Positions 25,781 through 34,403 are shown, counted from the first letter of the stretch. The stretch is 64,000 bases of DNA from Lachnospiraceae bacterium (GCA_031272985.1 JAISSU010000025.1:1-64000), one strand, 5' to 3'. Numbers and translations are program-made. The notes: generated by a model not told the origin, from the sequence alone.

Positions 25781-27256
25781 GTGTCCGAAATTAACTTAAA
25801 ATCGCCAAGCGTAACAATACGTGAGACTCGAATCAACTCAATAACAGGATATCAGGGGAGTGCCGATGGTCTCGTAGCTGCGTCGAAATGCCTGATGAAA
25901 GATAAAAACCGTACTTTCAGCCAGTGTGTAGGATGTGCCACGAGCAAAGCGGCCTGCATGACCATTCTTATACAGGATGGAGCGGTAATCAGCCACGGAC
26001 CGGTGGGGTGTTCGTCCTGCCTGCACGAGTTTGCGTTTACTTACAGGGTAAACAGTTATTTACGTGAAGTGCAAAACCCCACCCAGCGAAAGATTTTCAG
26101 TACCAATCTCACTGAAAAGGATACCGTATTCGGGGGTACGGCAAAGCTTGAGGCGACTATCAGAGAGGTCAAGGAGCGCGTAAATCCTAATGTGATTTTT
26201 GTCCTGACGACCTGCGCAGCGGGAATCATCGGTGATGATGTGGGAAATGTCTGCGACGAGGCTTCGCAGGAACTTTCCATTCCTGTCGTGGCGATATTTT
26301 GCGAGGGGTTTCGTTCCAGAGTCTGGACGACCGGTTTTGACGCGGCGTATCACGGTATAGCGCGAAAGTTGATTAAGAGCGCTAAGAAAAGACGCGATGA
26401 CATCATTAATGTAATTAATTTCTGGGGAACCGACATTTTCAAAGAGTGGTTTGCGCCCTTTGGAGCCGTACCCAATTACATTACGCCATATTCCACGCTT
26501 GCAAGCCTTGAAAGCTCGAGTGAATCCGCCGCGACGGTGCAGGCGTGTTCAACACTTGGGAGTTACTTAGGGGCGGTTTTGGAGAAGGAATTTGGTGTGC
26601 CGGAGATTCCTGCGGCGCCGCCCTATGGCATAGCTCAGACGGACAGATGGTTTCGAGCCCTCGGGAGAATTTTGGATAAAGAAGAGATTGCCGAGCAAAT
26701 CATTGCCGAGAAGAAAGAAAAGTACCTTCCGGAAATTGAAAAAGTCCGTGAAAAGCTAAAAGGCAAACGAGCATATGTAACTGCGGGAGCGGCACACGGG
26801 CATGCGCTTCTGGATGTTCTCGGAGAACTCGGGATGAGGGCAGTTGGTGCGGCAATATTCCACCATGACTGCAGGTATGACAGCGGCCGCGACGAAAATG
26901 ACCAATTAGCGCAGCGAGTGAGTGATTATGGTAATGTGCCGAATTTCAATGTTTGTAATAAACAGGAGTTTGAACTCGTAAATGTGCTTTTTAAGCTTCG
27001 CCCCGATGTCTTGCTCGCCAGACACGGCGGAATGACACTCTGGGGTGCGAAACTCGGAATACCCGCGCTCTTAATCGGTGACGAACATTATTCCATGGGC
27101 TATGAGGGGTTGGTTAATTACGGAAACAGACTCATTGAGGTAATCGAAAATGACGAGTTCGTAAAGAACCTTGAAAAACACGCGGTCAATCCGTACACGA
27201 AATGGTGGCTTGCCCAAGAGCCCTACGCTTTTTTAGAGGGGGGCGCTATCGCATGA
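25781..27256 (+). CDS. Nitrogenase component-1-like protein, NifD-like subunit
   Basis: A 491-residue member of the nitrogenase/oxidoreductase component 1 family. Cys52 (in QCVGCATS), Cys77 (ISHGPVGCSS) and Cys145 (VLTTCAAG, before IIGDDV) fall where NifD has its three P-cluster ligands. I see no Cys in the place of the NifD cofactor ligand (the segment reads NFWGTDIFKEWF), so the active-site cofactor may differ. Late segments ARHGGMTLWGAK and GDEHYSMGYEG are family-like. The start is GTG 25781, with GGAGG 7 bases before it; an ATG at 25760 overlaps that site. Its last four bases overlap the partner gene (ATGA). Group IV nitrogenase-like enzymes include methylthio-alkane reductases. Confidence 0.85.
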   Translation: MSEINLKSPSVTIRETRINSITGYQGSADGLVAASKCLMKDKNRTFSQCVGCATSKAACMTILIQDGAVISHGPVGCSSCLHEFAFTYRVNSYLREVQNPTQRKIFSTNLTEKDTVFGGTAKLEATIREVKERVNPNVIFVLTTCAAGIIGDDVGNVCDEASQELSIPVVAIFCEGFRSRVWTTGFDAAYHGIARKLIKSAKKRRDDIINVINFWGTDIFKEWFAPFGAVPNYITPYSTLASLESSSESAATVQACSTLGSYLGAVLEKEFGVPEIPAAPPYGIAQTDRWFRALGRILDKEEIAEQIIAEKKEKYLPEIEKVREKLKGKRAYVTAGAAHGHALLDVLGELGMRAVGAAIFHHDCRYDSGRDENDQLAQRVSDYGNVPNFNVCNKQEFELVNVLFKLRPDVLLARHGGMTLWGAKLGIPALLIGDEHYSMGYEGLVNYGNRLIEVIENDEFVKNLEKHAVNPYTKWWLAQEPYAFLEGGAIA

Positions 27257-28590
27257 GCAGATCGGGTTTGATTGAACAGGAACGTTACACCTGCGCCATT
27301 GGCGCTTTGCAAAGTGTAGTCGCGATTCCACGCGCCGTGCCGATTTTGCATAGCGGTCCCGGATGCGGAGACATGATAGCGGGTTTCTTTGAGCGCAGTA
27401 CCGGATATGCGGGAGGTCCCACATCGCCTTGCACGAATTTTACCGAAACCGATGTGGTATTCGGAGGCATTGATAAACTGCGGCAGATTATTTCAAACAC
27501 TTATAAAGTTCTGGATACGGATTTGCAGGTCGTATTAACAGGTTGCACGAGCGGGATAGTAGGCGATGATATAGGTGGATTGGTCGAGGAATTTAAGGAA
27601 GAGGGAAAACCAATCGTATCCGTAGAAACTGCCGGATTTAAGTGCAATAATTTCGAAGCTCACAGTTTAGTCGTAAATGCCATTATTGACCAGTACAGCG
27701 ACTTTTATGGTACTAAGCCGCGCACCGAAAAGAACAGAGTGAATCTGATTGCTTCCATACCTTATCAAGACGCATTTTGGAAGGGAAATTTAGTTGAGTA
27801 TAAAAGACTTCTTAAAGGTCTGGGGATTGACGCCAATATTCTATTCGGACCGTATTGCGGCGGAGTAAAAGAATGGCAGAATATACCTGCCGCGAATTTT
27901 AATATCCTCGTTTCGCCGTGGTATGGAAAACCGATTGCCGATAATCTCGCGAGTAAATACGAACAGCCATATTATTGGTATCACCATATTCCCATTGGAG
28001 CTAATCAGGCAGAGGAATTTTTATACGGTGTCTTGAATTTTGCGATAGAAAACGAAGCGGAAATAGACGAAGAAACTGCGAAATCATTTATTGAGCGTGA
28101 GAGTAAAGCATATTACGAGGAAATCGATAATCTTGCGACCTTTCTGCTTGAATTTCGCTACGGCTTGCCCAATCACGTCCATATTCTACATGATGCGGGT
28201 TATGTGGCGGCTCTTTCAAAATTTTTACTTCACGAAGTGGGAATAATTCCGAAAGAACAGTTCGTAACAGATAACGCGCCTCTTGAATTTCAGGAAGAAA
28301 TAAGAGCCAATATTGCAGCCACAAGCAATAAACGGGAAATAAAGGTGTACTTTGAGCCCGACGCAGGAGCGGCGCAAGATATGATCAGAAAATTGTCCCA
28401 CTCGGGGCGAGGGTTGATAATAGGAAGCGGCTGGGATAAAGAGCTTGCGAAAGAAAAGGATTATGATTTCCTATCTGCCGCACTACCGACGCCGTACAGA
28501 TTGGTATTGACGAGCAATTACTGCGGATTTACAGGCGGATTGCGAGTCATAGAGGACATCTATAACACGGTACTATCGACTTATAAATAA
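27253..28590 (+). CDS. Nitrogenase component-1-like protein, NifK-like subunit
   Basis: A 445-residue partner of the preceding protein. Cys14, Cys38 (HSGPGCGDM) and Cys98 (LTGCTSGIVGDD) match the spacing of P-cluster cysteines in NifK-type subunits; Cys60 is a further candidate. The body holds YYWYHHIPIGANQ and ends with GGLRVIEDIYN, the family's usual last helix. Its ATG overlaps the NifD-like stop by four bases, so a 1:1 complex is likely. An iron protein (NifH/BchL/MarH type) must feed electrons, but none is in the window. The O-acetylhomoserine sulfhydrylase starts 16 bases later. Confidence 0.85.
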   Translation: MSRSGLIEQERYTCAIGALQSVVAIPRAVPILHSGPGCGDMIAGFFERSTGYAGGPTSPCTNFTETDVVFGGIDKLRQIISNTYKVLDTDLQVVLTGCTSGIVGDDIGGLVEEFKEEGKPIVSVETAGFKCNNFEAHSLVVNAIIDQYSDFYGTKPRTEKNRVNLIASIPYQDAFWKGNLVEYKRLLKGLGIDANILFGPYCGGVKEWQNIPAANFNILVSPWYGKPIADNLASKYEQPYYWYHHIPIGANQAEEFLYGVLNFAIENEAEIDEETAKSFIERESKAYYEEIDNLATFLLEFRYGLPNHVHILHDAGYVAALSKFLLHEVGIIPKEQFVTDNAPLEFQEEIRANIAATSNKREIKVYFEPDAGAAQDMIRKLSHSGRGLIIGSGWDKELAKEKDYDFLSAALPTPYRLVLTSNYCGFTGGLRVIEDIYNTVLSTYK

Positions 28591-28606
28591 AGTAGGAGAA
28601 AAAATT

Positions 28607-29896
28607 ATGTCACATAAATTTGATACACAACGAATTCGCGCGGGCTACGTCCCCGGCGAACACCATTACGCGGTTTCACCGCCGATTTATCAGACGGTGG
28701 CATACGATTTCCGCGACGTAAAAAACGCGCTTGATTTATTCGGGCTTCGTGAGGCAGGCTTTTTATATACACGCATTGGCAATCCTACGACAGCTGTCTT
28801 CGAACAGAGGGTGGCGGCTCTTGAAGGCGCGGCCGGGGCGGTAGCTTTAGCCTCCGGAATGGCGGCCATCAGTTATACAATTTTAAATATTGCTGAAGGT
28901 GGCGGAAGGATACTAACATCGCCGTATCTGTATGGGGGAAGCTTCGATAGTTTCACAAAAATCTATCCGAAATTCGGCATAGAGTTCGATTATGCCAAAA
29001 ACATTGACGATCCGGCAAAGCTCGCGGATGAGATAAAGCCCGATACAAAAGCAATATTCGTCGAGAGCATTTCCAATCCGAACGCATATCTGCTTGATAT
29101 TGACGCTATCGCCGAGGTCGCACATGCTCATGGAATACCGCTCGTCGTGGATAATACGGTAGCCACGCCGTATCTGTACAGACCTTTTGAACATGGGGCG
29201 GATGTTGTGGTTTACAGCGTAACAAAAGCACTTAACGGGCACGGCAATGTAATAGCCGGACTTGTTCTTGAAAGTGGAAAATTTGACTGGGCTAAATTCC
29301 CGCACTTTACGCAGAAGTATTACACTCTTCGAACCGAAGAAGGCATAAAGCGCGATTTCACTGAAGTGTTCCCAGATGACCCATTTACAGCGCGAATCAG
29401 ACTTAATTACTTGAATTACTTTGGAGCGGCATTGTCCCCATTTGATTCTTATTTAGCTATAATCGGACTGGAAACACTTTCGGAGAGGCTATCAAAACAG
29501 AGCGAAAACGCCGGTAAAATAGCTGAATATCTCGAAAAAAGCGAATATGCGGAATGGGTGCGCTACCCGACTTTGGAAAGCCACAAAAATCACGCTCTTT
29601 ACAAACGGGATTTCCCAAACGGAGCGGGCGGTATATTGGCATTCGGATTCAAAGGAACGGCACAGCAGAAAAATAAATTCCTCGAATCAGTCGAAATATT
29701 CAGTTACCACGTAAACATCGGCGATGCACGAAGCCTCATCGTCAATAGCCCTCAAACGACACATGGAGAATTAATACCTGAAGATCAGGAATTCGCGGAT
29801 TTACCCGAAAACCTGATCCGCATATCCGCGGGACTCGAAGACGCGGATGATTTAATAGCGGATTTGCAGCAGGCGTTTGAAACGGCGACGAAGTAA
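28607..29896 (+). CDS. metY: O-acetylhomoserine sulfhydrylase (Cys/Met PLP family)
   Basis: A 429-residue PLP enzyme of the Cys/Met metabolism family, with the length and features of O-acetylhomoserine (thiol)-lyase: RAGYVPGEHHYAVSPPIYQTVAY at the start, the YTRIGNPTTAVFE segment, and the PLP lysine Lys207 in VYSVTKALNGHG. The family joins sulfide or methanethiol to O-acetylhomoserine, giving homocysteine or methionine. It is last in the importer and nitrogenase-like operon, 16 bases after the NifK-like stop with a good TAGGAG site. This is the strongest hint that the operon delivers reduced sulfur or a thiol. A cystathionine gamma-synthase role is a less likely alternative. Confidence 0.87.
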   Translation: MSHKFDTQRIRAGYVPGEHHYAVSPPIYQTVAYDFRDVKNALDLFGLREAGFLYTRIGNPTTAVFEQRVAALEGAAGAVALASGMAAISYTILNIAEGGGRILTSPYLYGGSFDSFTKIYPKFGIEFDYAKNIDDPAKLADEIKPDTKAIFVESISNPNAYLLDIDAIAEVAHAHGIPLVVDNTVATPYLYRPFEHGADVVVYSVTKALNGHGNVIAGLVLESGKFDWAKFPHFTQKYYTLRTEEGIKRDFTEVFPDDPFTARIRLNYLNYFGAALSPFDSYLAIIGLETLSERLSKQSENAGKIAEYLEKSEYAEWVRYPTLESHKNHALYKRDFPNGAGGILAFGFKGTAQQKNKFLESVEIFSYHVNIGDARSLIVNSPQTTHGELIPEDQEFADLPENLIRISAGLEDADDLIADLQQAFETATK

Positions 29897-30001
29897 AGTA
29901 AAAGAAAATACAAACATGAATATTAATGTTGACAAATTGCGTAAAAAGGAGTGTAATATGATTATATTTTAGGAAATAAGGCGAATTGTAGGTGACGAAG
30001 A

Positions 30002-30619
30002 ATGACATTCAATGAGTACATGAAAACTCAATATGGTATTGGTGAGCCAATTTATTTGAGTAAAATTAAGTTTCTTAACTACTCCCGTTCTTGGATTTTC
30101 AAACAATTGAAGAAAATGGTAGAGAGTGGAGAGTTAAGACGCTTTGACACAGGCATTTATTACTTCCCGCAAAAAATGTCTTACGGGGAAGCGAGCCTTA
30201 ATCCGCGCACGGTAGTTGAGAAACGTTTCTTGTCAGACGGGAATGAAGTTTATGGCTATGTAGCAGGGATTTCGCTGCTTAATATGGTAGGTCTCACCAC
30301 ACAGGTTCCTAACCTGTTAGAGGTAGTAAGCAATAATGAGACCACACGAGTTCGAGATATTCAGGTGGGCAATCAGCGGGTACGCGCCCGCCGTAGCCGA
30401 ACGACTGTGACGAGTGAAAATGTAAAGACATTACAATTTCTCGACTTGATGAATGTAATGGATCCAAAAAATATAGATGAGACTGAAAAGTATATGCTGA
30501 ATAAGTACATAAAAACTGCTGGTGTTAATAAAGAAGAGGTAATGAAATATGTAGGTTTTTTCCCTGCTAAAGCAATGAAAAATATGATTGAAAGCGGGAC
30601 TGCATATGAACTTGCATGA
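30002..30619 (+). CDS. AbiEi-type antitoxin/regulator
   Basis: A 205-residue protein of the AbiEi/DUF6088 type: an N-terminal winged-helix (residues about 1-65, with IYLSKIKFLNYSRSWIFKQLKKM and RRFDTGIYYFP), then a domain with EVYGYVAGISLLNMVGL. In AbiE type IV toxin-antitoxin systems this protein represses its own operon and counters the nucleotidyltransferase toxin without direct binding. The partner gene overlaps its 3' end by 14 bases. The gene lies right after a metabolic operon, with no mobility genes in sight. Confidence 0.82.
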   Translation: MTFNEYMKTQYGIGEPIYLSKIKFLNYSRSWIFKQLKKMVESGELRRFDTGIYYFPQKMSYGEASLNPRTVVEKRFLSDGNEVYGYVAGISLLNMVGLTTQVPNLLEVVSNNETTRVRDIQVGNQRVRARRSRTTVTSENVKTLQFLDLMNVMDPKNIDETEKYMLNKYIKTAGVNKEEVMKYVGFFPAKAMKNMIESGTAYELA

Positions 30620-31517
30620 AGATAAAAAACTGTTTGCGCAGATAGTGGCGGATACAACCAAGTTTCTTGGCTTGGCTGATACGGGTATTGTGGAAAAGGA
30701 TTATTTTGTTACACTATTTCTAAAAAAAATTGTTGCCAAAAGGTCCGACATGATCTTTAAGGGAGGCACATCTCTTTCAAAATGTCACAAGTGTATCAAT
30801 CGTTTTTCAGAAGATATAGATTTGGGTGTAGAGACTTCTTTTGAAAAATTGACTGAAGGACAGCGCAAAAAGTTAAAACAGGACATTATTTCCATTATTG
30901 AAGATACCGGATTCACCCTTGAAAACATGGACCAAATTCGTAGTCGGCGTGACTTTAATCGATACGTGGTTGACTATCATTGTGCTTATGATTCATCTTT
31001 TTTGAATCCATACTTGATAGTGGAAACCTCGGTTTTTATCAAATCATTTCCTACCTATATTATGGACGCGGCGAGCCTTATTTACGATTTTCTGTTTAGT
31101 CGAAATGCATATGATGATATTGAAAAGTATGAATTACTACCCTTTGAGGTGAAAGTGCAGTCGTTAGAAAGGACTTTTATTGATAAAGTTTTTGCGTTAG
31201 CGGATTACTATCTGGCAAAACAAGTGCACCAACATTCACGACACATTTATGATTTGTACAAGCTTTACACTCACATTAAATTTGACAGCGATTTTGTCAA
31301 ACTGGTTGACAAGGTTCGAGCAATTCGAAAGCCACATCCTACGTGTGTATCCGCGCAGGACGGTGTGTTATTGCATGAACTACTTAATAAAATAATAAAT
31401 GAAGATTATTATAAAGCTGACTATAACCAGGTAACCGAGACGCTGCTGTTTGAGAAATTACCATATATTGAAGCGATAACAGTAATACAAAGAATAAGAG
31501 ATGCTTGGCCTGATTGA
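30606..31517 (+). CDS. AbiEii-type nucleotidyltransferase toxin
   Basis: A 303-residue nucleotidyltransferase of the AbiEii family. The DNA-polymerase-beta-like motif is FKGGTSLSK followed by RFSEDIDLG; the two aspartates (DID) bind metal. Such enzymes add nucleotides to tRNA ends or similar targets and stop growth. ATG 30606 lies inside the antitoxin gene's last codons and is preferred to an upstream TTG at 30588; overlap implies coupling. The locus could act in phage defence or plasmid-style maintenance. Codon use (more AAA, TTT) looks slightly more AT-rich than the neighbours, in keeping with transfer. Confidence 0.85.
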   Translation: MNLHEDKKLFAQIVADTTKFLGLADTGIVEKDYFVTLFLKKIVAKRSDMIFKGGTSLSKCHKCINRFSEDIDLGVETSFEKLTEGQRKKLKQDIISIIEDTGFTLENMDQIRSRRDFNRYVVDYHCAYDSSFLNPYLIVETSVFIKSFPTYIMDAASLIYDFLFSRNAYDDIEKYELLPFEVKVQSLERTFIDKVFALADYYLAKQVHQHSRHIYDLYKLYTHIKFDSDFVKLVDKVRAIRKPHPTCVSAQDGVLLHELLNKIINEDYYKADYNQVTETLLFEKLPYIEAITVIQRIRDAWPD

Positions 31518-31526
31518 AAACTATGA

Positions 31527-31701
31527 ATTATACTAAAGAGATATGCTAATCCGGATTTGGTGGAGCAAGAAAATAATGCGTGGGAAAGGGCGGCAATAAA
31601 AAAAACTTGATTTTGTTGATTGTTTAATGGCCGGGTATCAGAAAGAAGGTTACGAGGTTTTTACTTTCGACAGAGCATTAAAGAAGTGTCTGAAATCCTG
31701 A
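31527..31701 (+). pseudogene. Frameshifted 3' remnant of a PIN-domain toxin gene
   Basis: Two short frames join at an eight-A run (31598-31605). The first reads LKRYANPDLVEQENNAWERAA and stops; the second, one frame over, reads DFVDCLMAGYQKEGYEVFTFD then RALKKCL. The latter is the typical end of a PIN-domain nuclease (Asp, then TFD strand and K-rich end). Without the N-terminus, active-site aspartates are lost. It is a fragment of a VapC-like toxin that lies behind the AbiE pair, so this spot has collected such systems before. Confidence 0.55.
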
Positions 31702-31708
31702 ATTATAA

Positions 31709-31816
31709 CTTAAGGGCAAGGAATACGACTACGGACTGCCAAAGGATAAAATTACTTATAATATCGGTGTTGGGTTTTATAAAAAGCTCTGCAAGGTGGA
31801 AGTGGAAAGAGTATAG
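31709..31816 (+). pseudogene. Unidentified coding remnant
   Basis: A 35-residue open piece without its own start, reading LKGKEYDYGLPKDKITYNI then GVGFYKKLCKVEVERV. It looks like the end of a real protein but I cannot name it. It sits between the PIN remnant and the TlpA gene. Confidence 0.25.
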
Positions 31817-31850
31817 GAAGTTTTCTAAGGTAAATTGACGGAGGACATTT

Positions 31851-32525
31851 ATGACTAAAACGTTGACAATAATGCTTATATTGATACTGTTTTCAATATC
31901 GTTTTTGGGCTGCCGGCAGTCTGACTCCCAGTCTGAGTCCGCATCTGTCGAAAGCGCCACGGAAGAAGATGCGTCCGATGCTAATACTGAAAACGACGAT
32001 AGTACCGATGGCGATGCGCAAGCTATTATTGATACTTCAGCAACGACAGCCGATTCATCCCCCGATTCTTCCTCTGAGTGGTCTTTTTTGATCAATACTA
32101 AGGATCTTTACGGCAATGAAATTACGAACGAGAGCTTTTACGATAATAAGCTCACAGTTTTGAACATATGGGCTACGTGGTGTGGACCTTGCGTGGCAGA
32201 GCTTCCCACGCTCCAAGCCGTCTCTTTAGCTTACGCGGATAAAGGCGTTCAGATCGTGGGTGTAGTGCAGGATGCGGTTACAGAGTTGCGGCTTCGCAAT
32301 GATTCCGTCGCGACAGATGCGATAAATCTATTGGAAGACGCAGGCGCGACTTACACTGTTATCCTGCCTGATAAGACTCTGGATGAGGTTTTCATCAGCA
32401 CTATGGAGTATTTTCCGACGACTTTTTTCATTGACAGCAATGGCAATGTAGTAAATACTGTTATCGGTTCGAATGATTTCGAAGGCTGGAGCACCGAAAT
32501 AGATGAAACATTGGCTAAACTCTAA
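31851..32525 (+). CDS. TlpA-like thioredoxin-fold lipoprotein
   Basis: A 224-residue membrane-anchored thiol-disulfide protein. A lipoprotein signal with lipobox LGC near residue 19 is followed by an acidic Ser/Asp/Thr tether to about residue 75. The thioredoxin domain has WCGPC, then VAELPTLQ, and the cis-Pro segment EYFPTTFFID. Family members reduce or exchange disulfides outside the membrane, often for cytochrome or peroxide handling. Its 3' end overlaps the CD1871A-family gene by 23 bases, and a NapH-like iron-sulfur membrane protein comes next, suggesting that electrons flow from that protein to this one. Confidence 0.9.
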   Translation: MTKTLTIMLILILFSISFLGCRQSDSQSESASVESATEEDASDANTENDDSTDGDAQAIIDTSATTADSSPDSSSEWSFLINTKDLYGNEITNESFYDNKLTVLNIWATWCGPCVAELPTLQAVSLAYADKGVQIVGVVQDAVTELRLRNDSVATDAINLLEDAGATYTVILPDKTLDEVFISTMEYFPTTFFIDSNGNVVNTVIGSNDFEGWSTEIDETLAKL

Positions 32526-32664
32526 TAAAAAACGAACCATCATTCAATGCGCATTGATCGCCGCAGGTATTGTCTTAGTACTTTTGGGAATTTGGGCAAA
32601 CGAGGTTAAAATTGTCCTTCAAAGGGCGATTTTCATTTGTTTGGAGTGTATCGGAATTGGGTAA
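32503..32664 (+). CDS. CD1871A-family CXXC-motif membrane microprotein
   Basis: A 53-residue protein overlooked by length filters. After a basic N-terminus comes one membrane helix (IAAGIVLVLLGIWA) and a C-terminal CLECIGIG, the CXXC end that defines the CD1871A family. It overlaps the TlpA-like gene by 23 bases and the iron-sulfur protein gene by 8, which shows tight coupling. In Clostridia I know this small protein from the same TlpA and 4Fe-4S context. It may pass thiol or electron equivalents across the membrane between the two partners. Confidence 0.85.
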   Translation: MKHWLNSNKKRTIIQCALIAAGIVLVLLGIWANEVKIVLQRAIFICLECIGIG

Positions 32665-33523
32665 ATATGTTAGCTTACGAAGACTGGTTCAAACTGCGTG
32701 GGCTATTATTTCAAATAGCTATGTAGCAGGTTTCCTCAACGGAAAAATTTACAAAGGAAATCTTAAAAAGCTCTGTGTTCCCGGGCTTAACTGCTATTCG
32801 TGCCCCGGGAGCTTGGGGTCGTGCCCGATTGGAGCACTACAGGCGGTTCTCGCAGCCTCCGGCAATAGATTTCCCTTTTACCTCGCGGGTTTCTTTTTGA
32901 TGATAGGAACAATCTTCGGACGTTTCGTTTGCGGCTTTTTATGTCCGTTCGGGCTGATACAGGAACTCCTTAATAAAATACCATTCCCAAAGAAAATCAG
33001 AACTTTTCGCATGGATAGATCTTTGCGTTTCCTTAAATATATAATATTAGCGGTTTTTGTTATTATACTGCCGATGGTAATAGTGGATGCGGCAGGTAGC
33101 GGTATCCCGTGGTTTTGCAAATGGATATGCCCCGCAGGGACTTTGGAAGGCGGCATCCCTTTGGTGCTGGCGAATCCGGCTCTTCAAAAAGCCGTTGGAT
33201 TTCTTTATACATGGAAGCTACTCATACTGTTAGTCACAATAATAGCTTCAATAATATTATATCGTCCGTTTTGTAAATATATTTGTCCTTTGGGGGCAAT
33301 ATACGCTTTCTTCAATAAAATCTCTATTTACAAATACAGAGTGGACAAAGAAAAGTGTACGGATTGCGGGGCATGCAAAAAAGCTTGCCCTATGGTAATT
33401 AACCCGCGCACACAGTGTAATAATGCCGAGTGTATCCGTTGCGGGGTATGTAAGAAAAATTGCCCGGAAAACGCGATATGTTCAGGTTTTGGGAGGGTGA
33501 CTCATGATACAATATTACAATAA
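32657..33523 (+). CDS. NapH-like 4Fe-4S membrane protein
   Basis: An approximately 288-residue membrane protein with five or so helices and iron-sulfur motifs. CGFLCPFG and CKYICPLG are CxxxCP motifs of the NapH/NosR family, and WICPAG is a third partial one. The C-terminus has two ferredoxin motifs (CTDCGACKKACP and CIRCGVCKKNCP). There is no ATG in the right region: TTG 32657, with GGAG 10 bases before it, gives the usual basic SLRRLVQ start; an earlier TTG at 32612 would overlap the small gene far more. It probably carries electrons across the membrane to the TlpA-like protein. Confidence 0.87.
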   Translation: MGKYVSLRRLVQTAWAIISNSYVAGFLNGKIYKGNLKKLCVPGLNCYSCPGSLGSCPIGALQAVLAASGNRFPFYLAGFFLMIGTIFGRFVCGFLCPFGLIQELLNKIPFPKKIRTFRMDRSLRFLKYIILAVFVIILPMVIVDAAGSGIPWFCKWICPAGTLEGGIPLVLANPALQKAVGFLYTWKLLILLVTIIASIILYRPFCKYICPLGAIYAFFNKISIYKYRVDKEKCTDCGACKKACPMVINPRTQCNNAECIRCGVCKKNCPENAICSGFGRVTHDTILQ

Positions 33524-34403
33524 ACGACTACTGAGTTCGTCATTTGCAGACAGTACAATTCCTGTCCTTGCTTATACCTGTCGTACCGACGAGCAGTCTC
33601 CTAATATGCCGCGGGCTATGCATTCTCACGATGATATTCTGGAATTAATTTTGATTACCGGCGGAACCGGGATTCATAAAATTGGCGGACGGACCTACGA
33701 AACTAAAGAGAAGGATTTGTTGATATACGACGCGGGAGTCCCGCATGATGAGGTTTTCCCTGCGCATGAAAATTTGGAGGTCTATTGTATTGGCATAAAA
33801 AATCTGCGAATCACAGGTAAAAAGCCCGGCGTTTTGTCTGATGGAGAGAATTTTGTAATAAAGACTCGTACCGAGTCGCATATAGAATCCGGCGATGGCT
33901 GTTACCGGCACATTCTGTCTATGTTTGAACTGATTCACTCGGCTAACATTAATTCAGTAGGATATTCAATCAGCGGAGAATATTTGACATATTTAACGGA
34001 AGCCTTAATAATTCTCGTTATGGATTTGATAAAATCAAAGCCACTTCCGATCAAAAAGATTGACAGTGACAGGATTGTCAAAGAGATAAAAAAGTATCTG
34101 GATGAAAATTTCACCGATGAACTCACTTTGGAGAAAATTGCCGAAAATATGCATATAAGCATGTATTATATGTCGCATTTGTTTAAGGAAAAGGAAGGAA
34201 TTTCTCCCATGCAATATGTAATTAGGCGTCGGATCGGCGAAGCGCAGTCACTATTGATAGGAACAGCAAAAACCGTCACCGATATCGCATTGACAGTAGG
34301 ATATAAGAACCCAAACCACTTTCAAAGCGCTTTTTTAAAGGCTGTCGGAATGCCTCCGCGGTATTACCGGTCGTATTGGGTTTCGAATATCGGACAAAAT
34401 TAA
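33504..34403 (+). CDS. AraC-family regulator with cupin-type sensor
   Basis: A 299-residue regulator. The N-terminal half is a cupin-like arm (HSHDDILELILITGG, later GVPHDEVFPAHEN) that probably binds a small ligand. The C-terminal 100 residues hold two helix-turn-helix units: LEKIAENMHISMYYMSHLFKE-like in the first and TDIALTVGYKNPNHFQSAF in the second. The gene overlaps the iron-sulfur gene by 20 bases but transcription of the sugar importer starts 86 bases after its end, so it is a good candidate to regulate that operon. A related AraC protein lies at 46701. Confidence 0.9.
   Translation: MIQYYNKRLLSSSFADSTIPVLAYTCRTDEQSPNMPRAMHSHDDILELILITGGTGIHKIGGRTYETKEKDLLIYDAGVPHDEVFPAHENLEVYCIGIKNLRITGKKPGVLSDGENFVIKTRTESHIESGDGCYRHILSMFELIHSANINSVGYSISGEYLTYLTEALIILVMDLIKSKPLPIKKIDSDRIVKEIKKYLDENFTDELTLEKIAENMHISMYYMSHLFKEKEGISPMQYVIRRRIGEAQSLLIGTAKTVTDIALTVGYKNPNHFQSAFLKAVGMPPRYYRSYWVSNIGQN

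Noticed and set aside
25781-28590. True nitrogen fixation genes
   Set aside because: No NifH, NifE, NifN or NifB nearby, and the neighbours are sulfonate-type transport and a sulfhydrylase.
31620-31838. A 72-residue ORF between the AbiE pair and TlpA
   Set aside because: Composition is not protein-like; the PIN-type remnant lies in other frames over the same bases.
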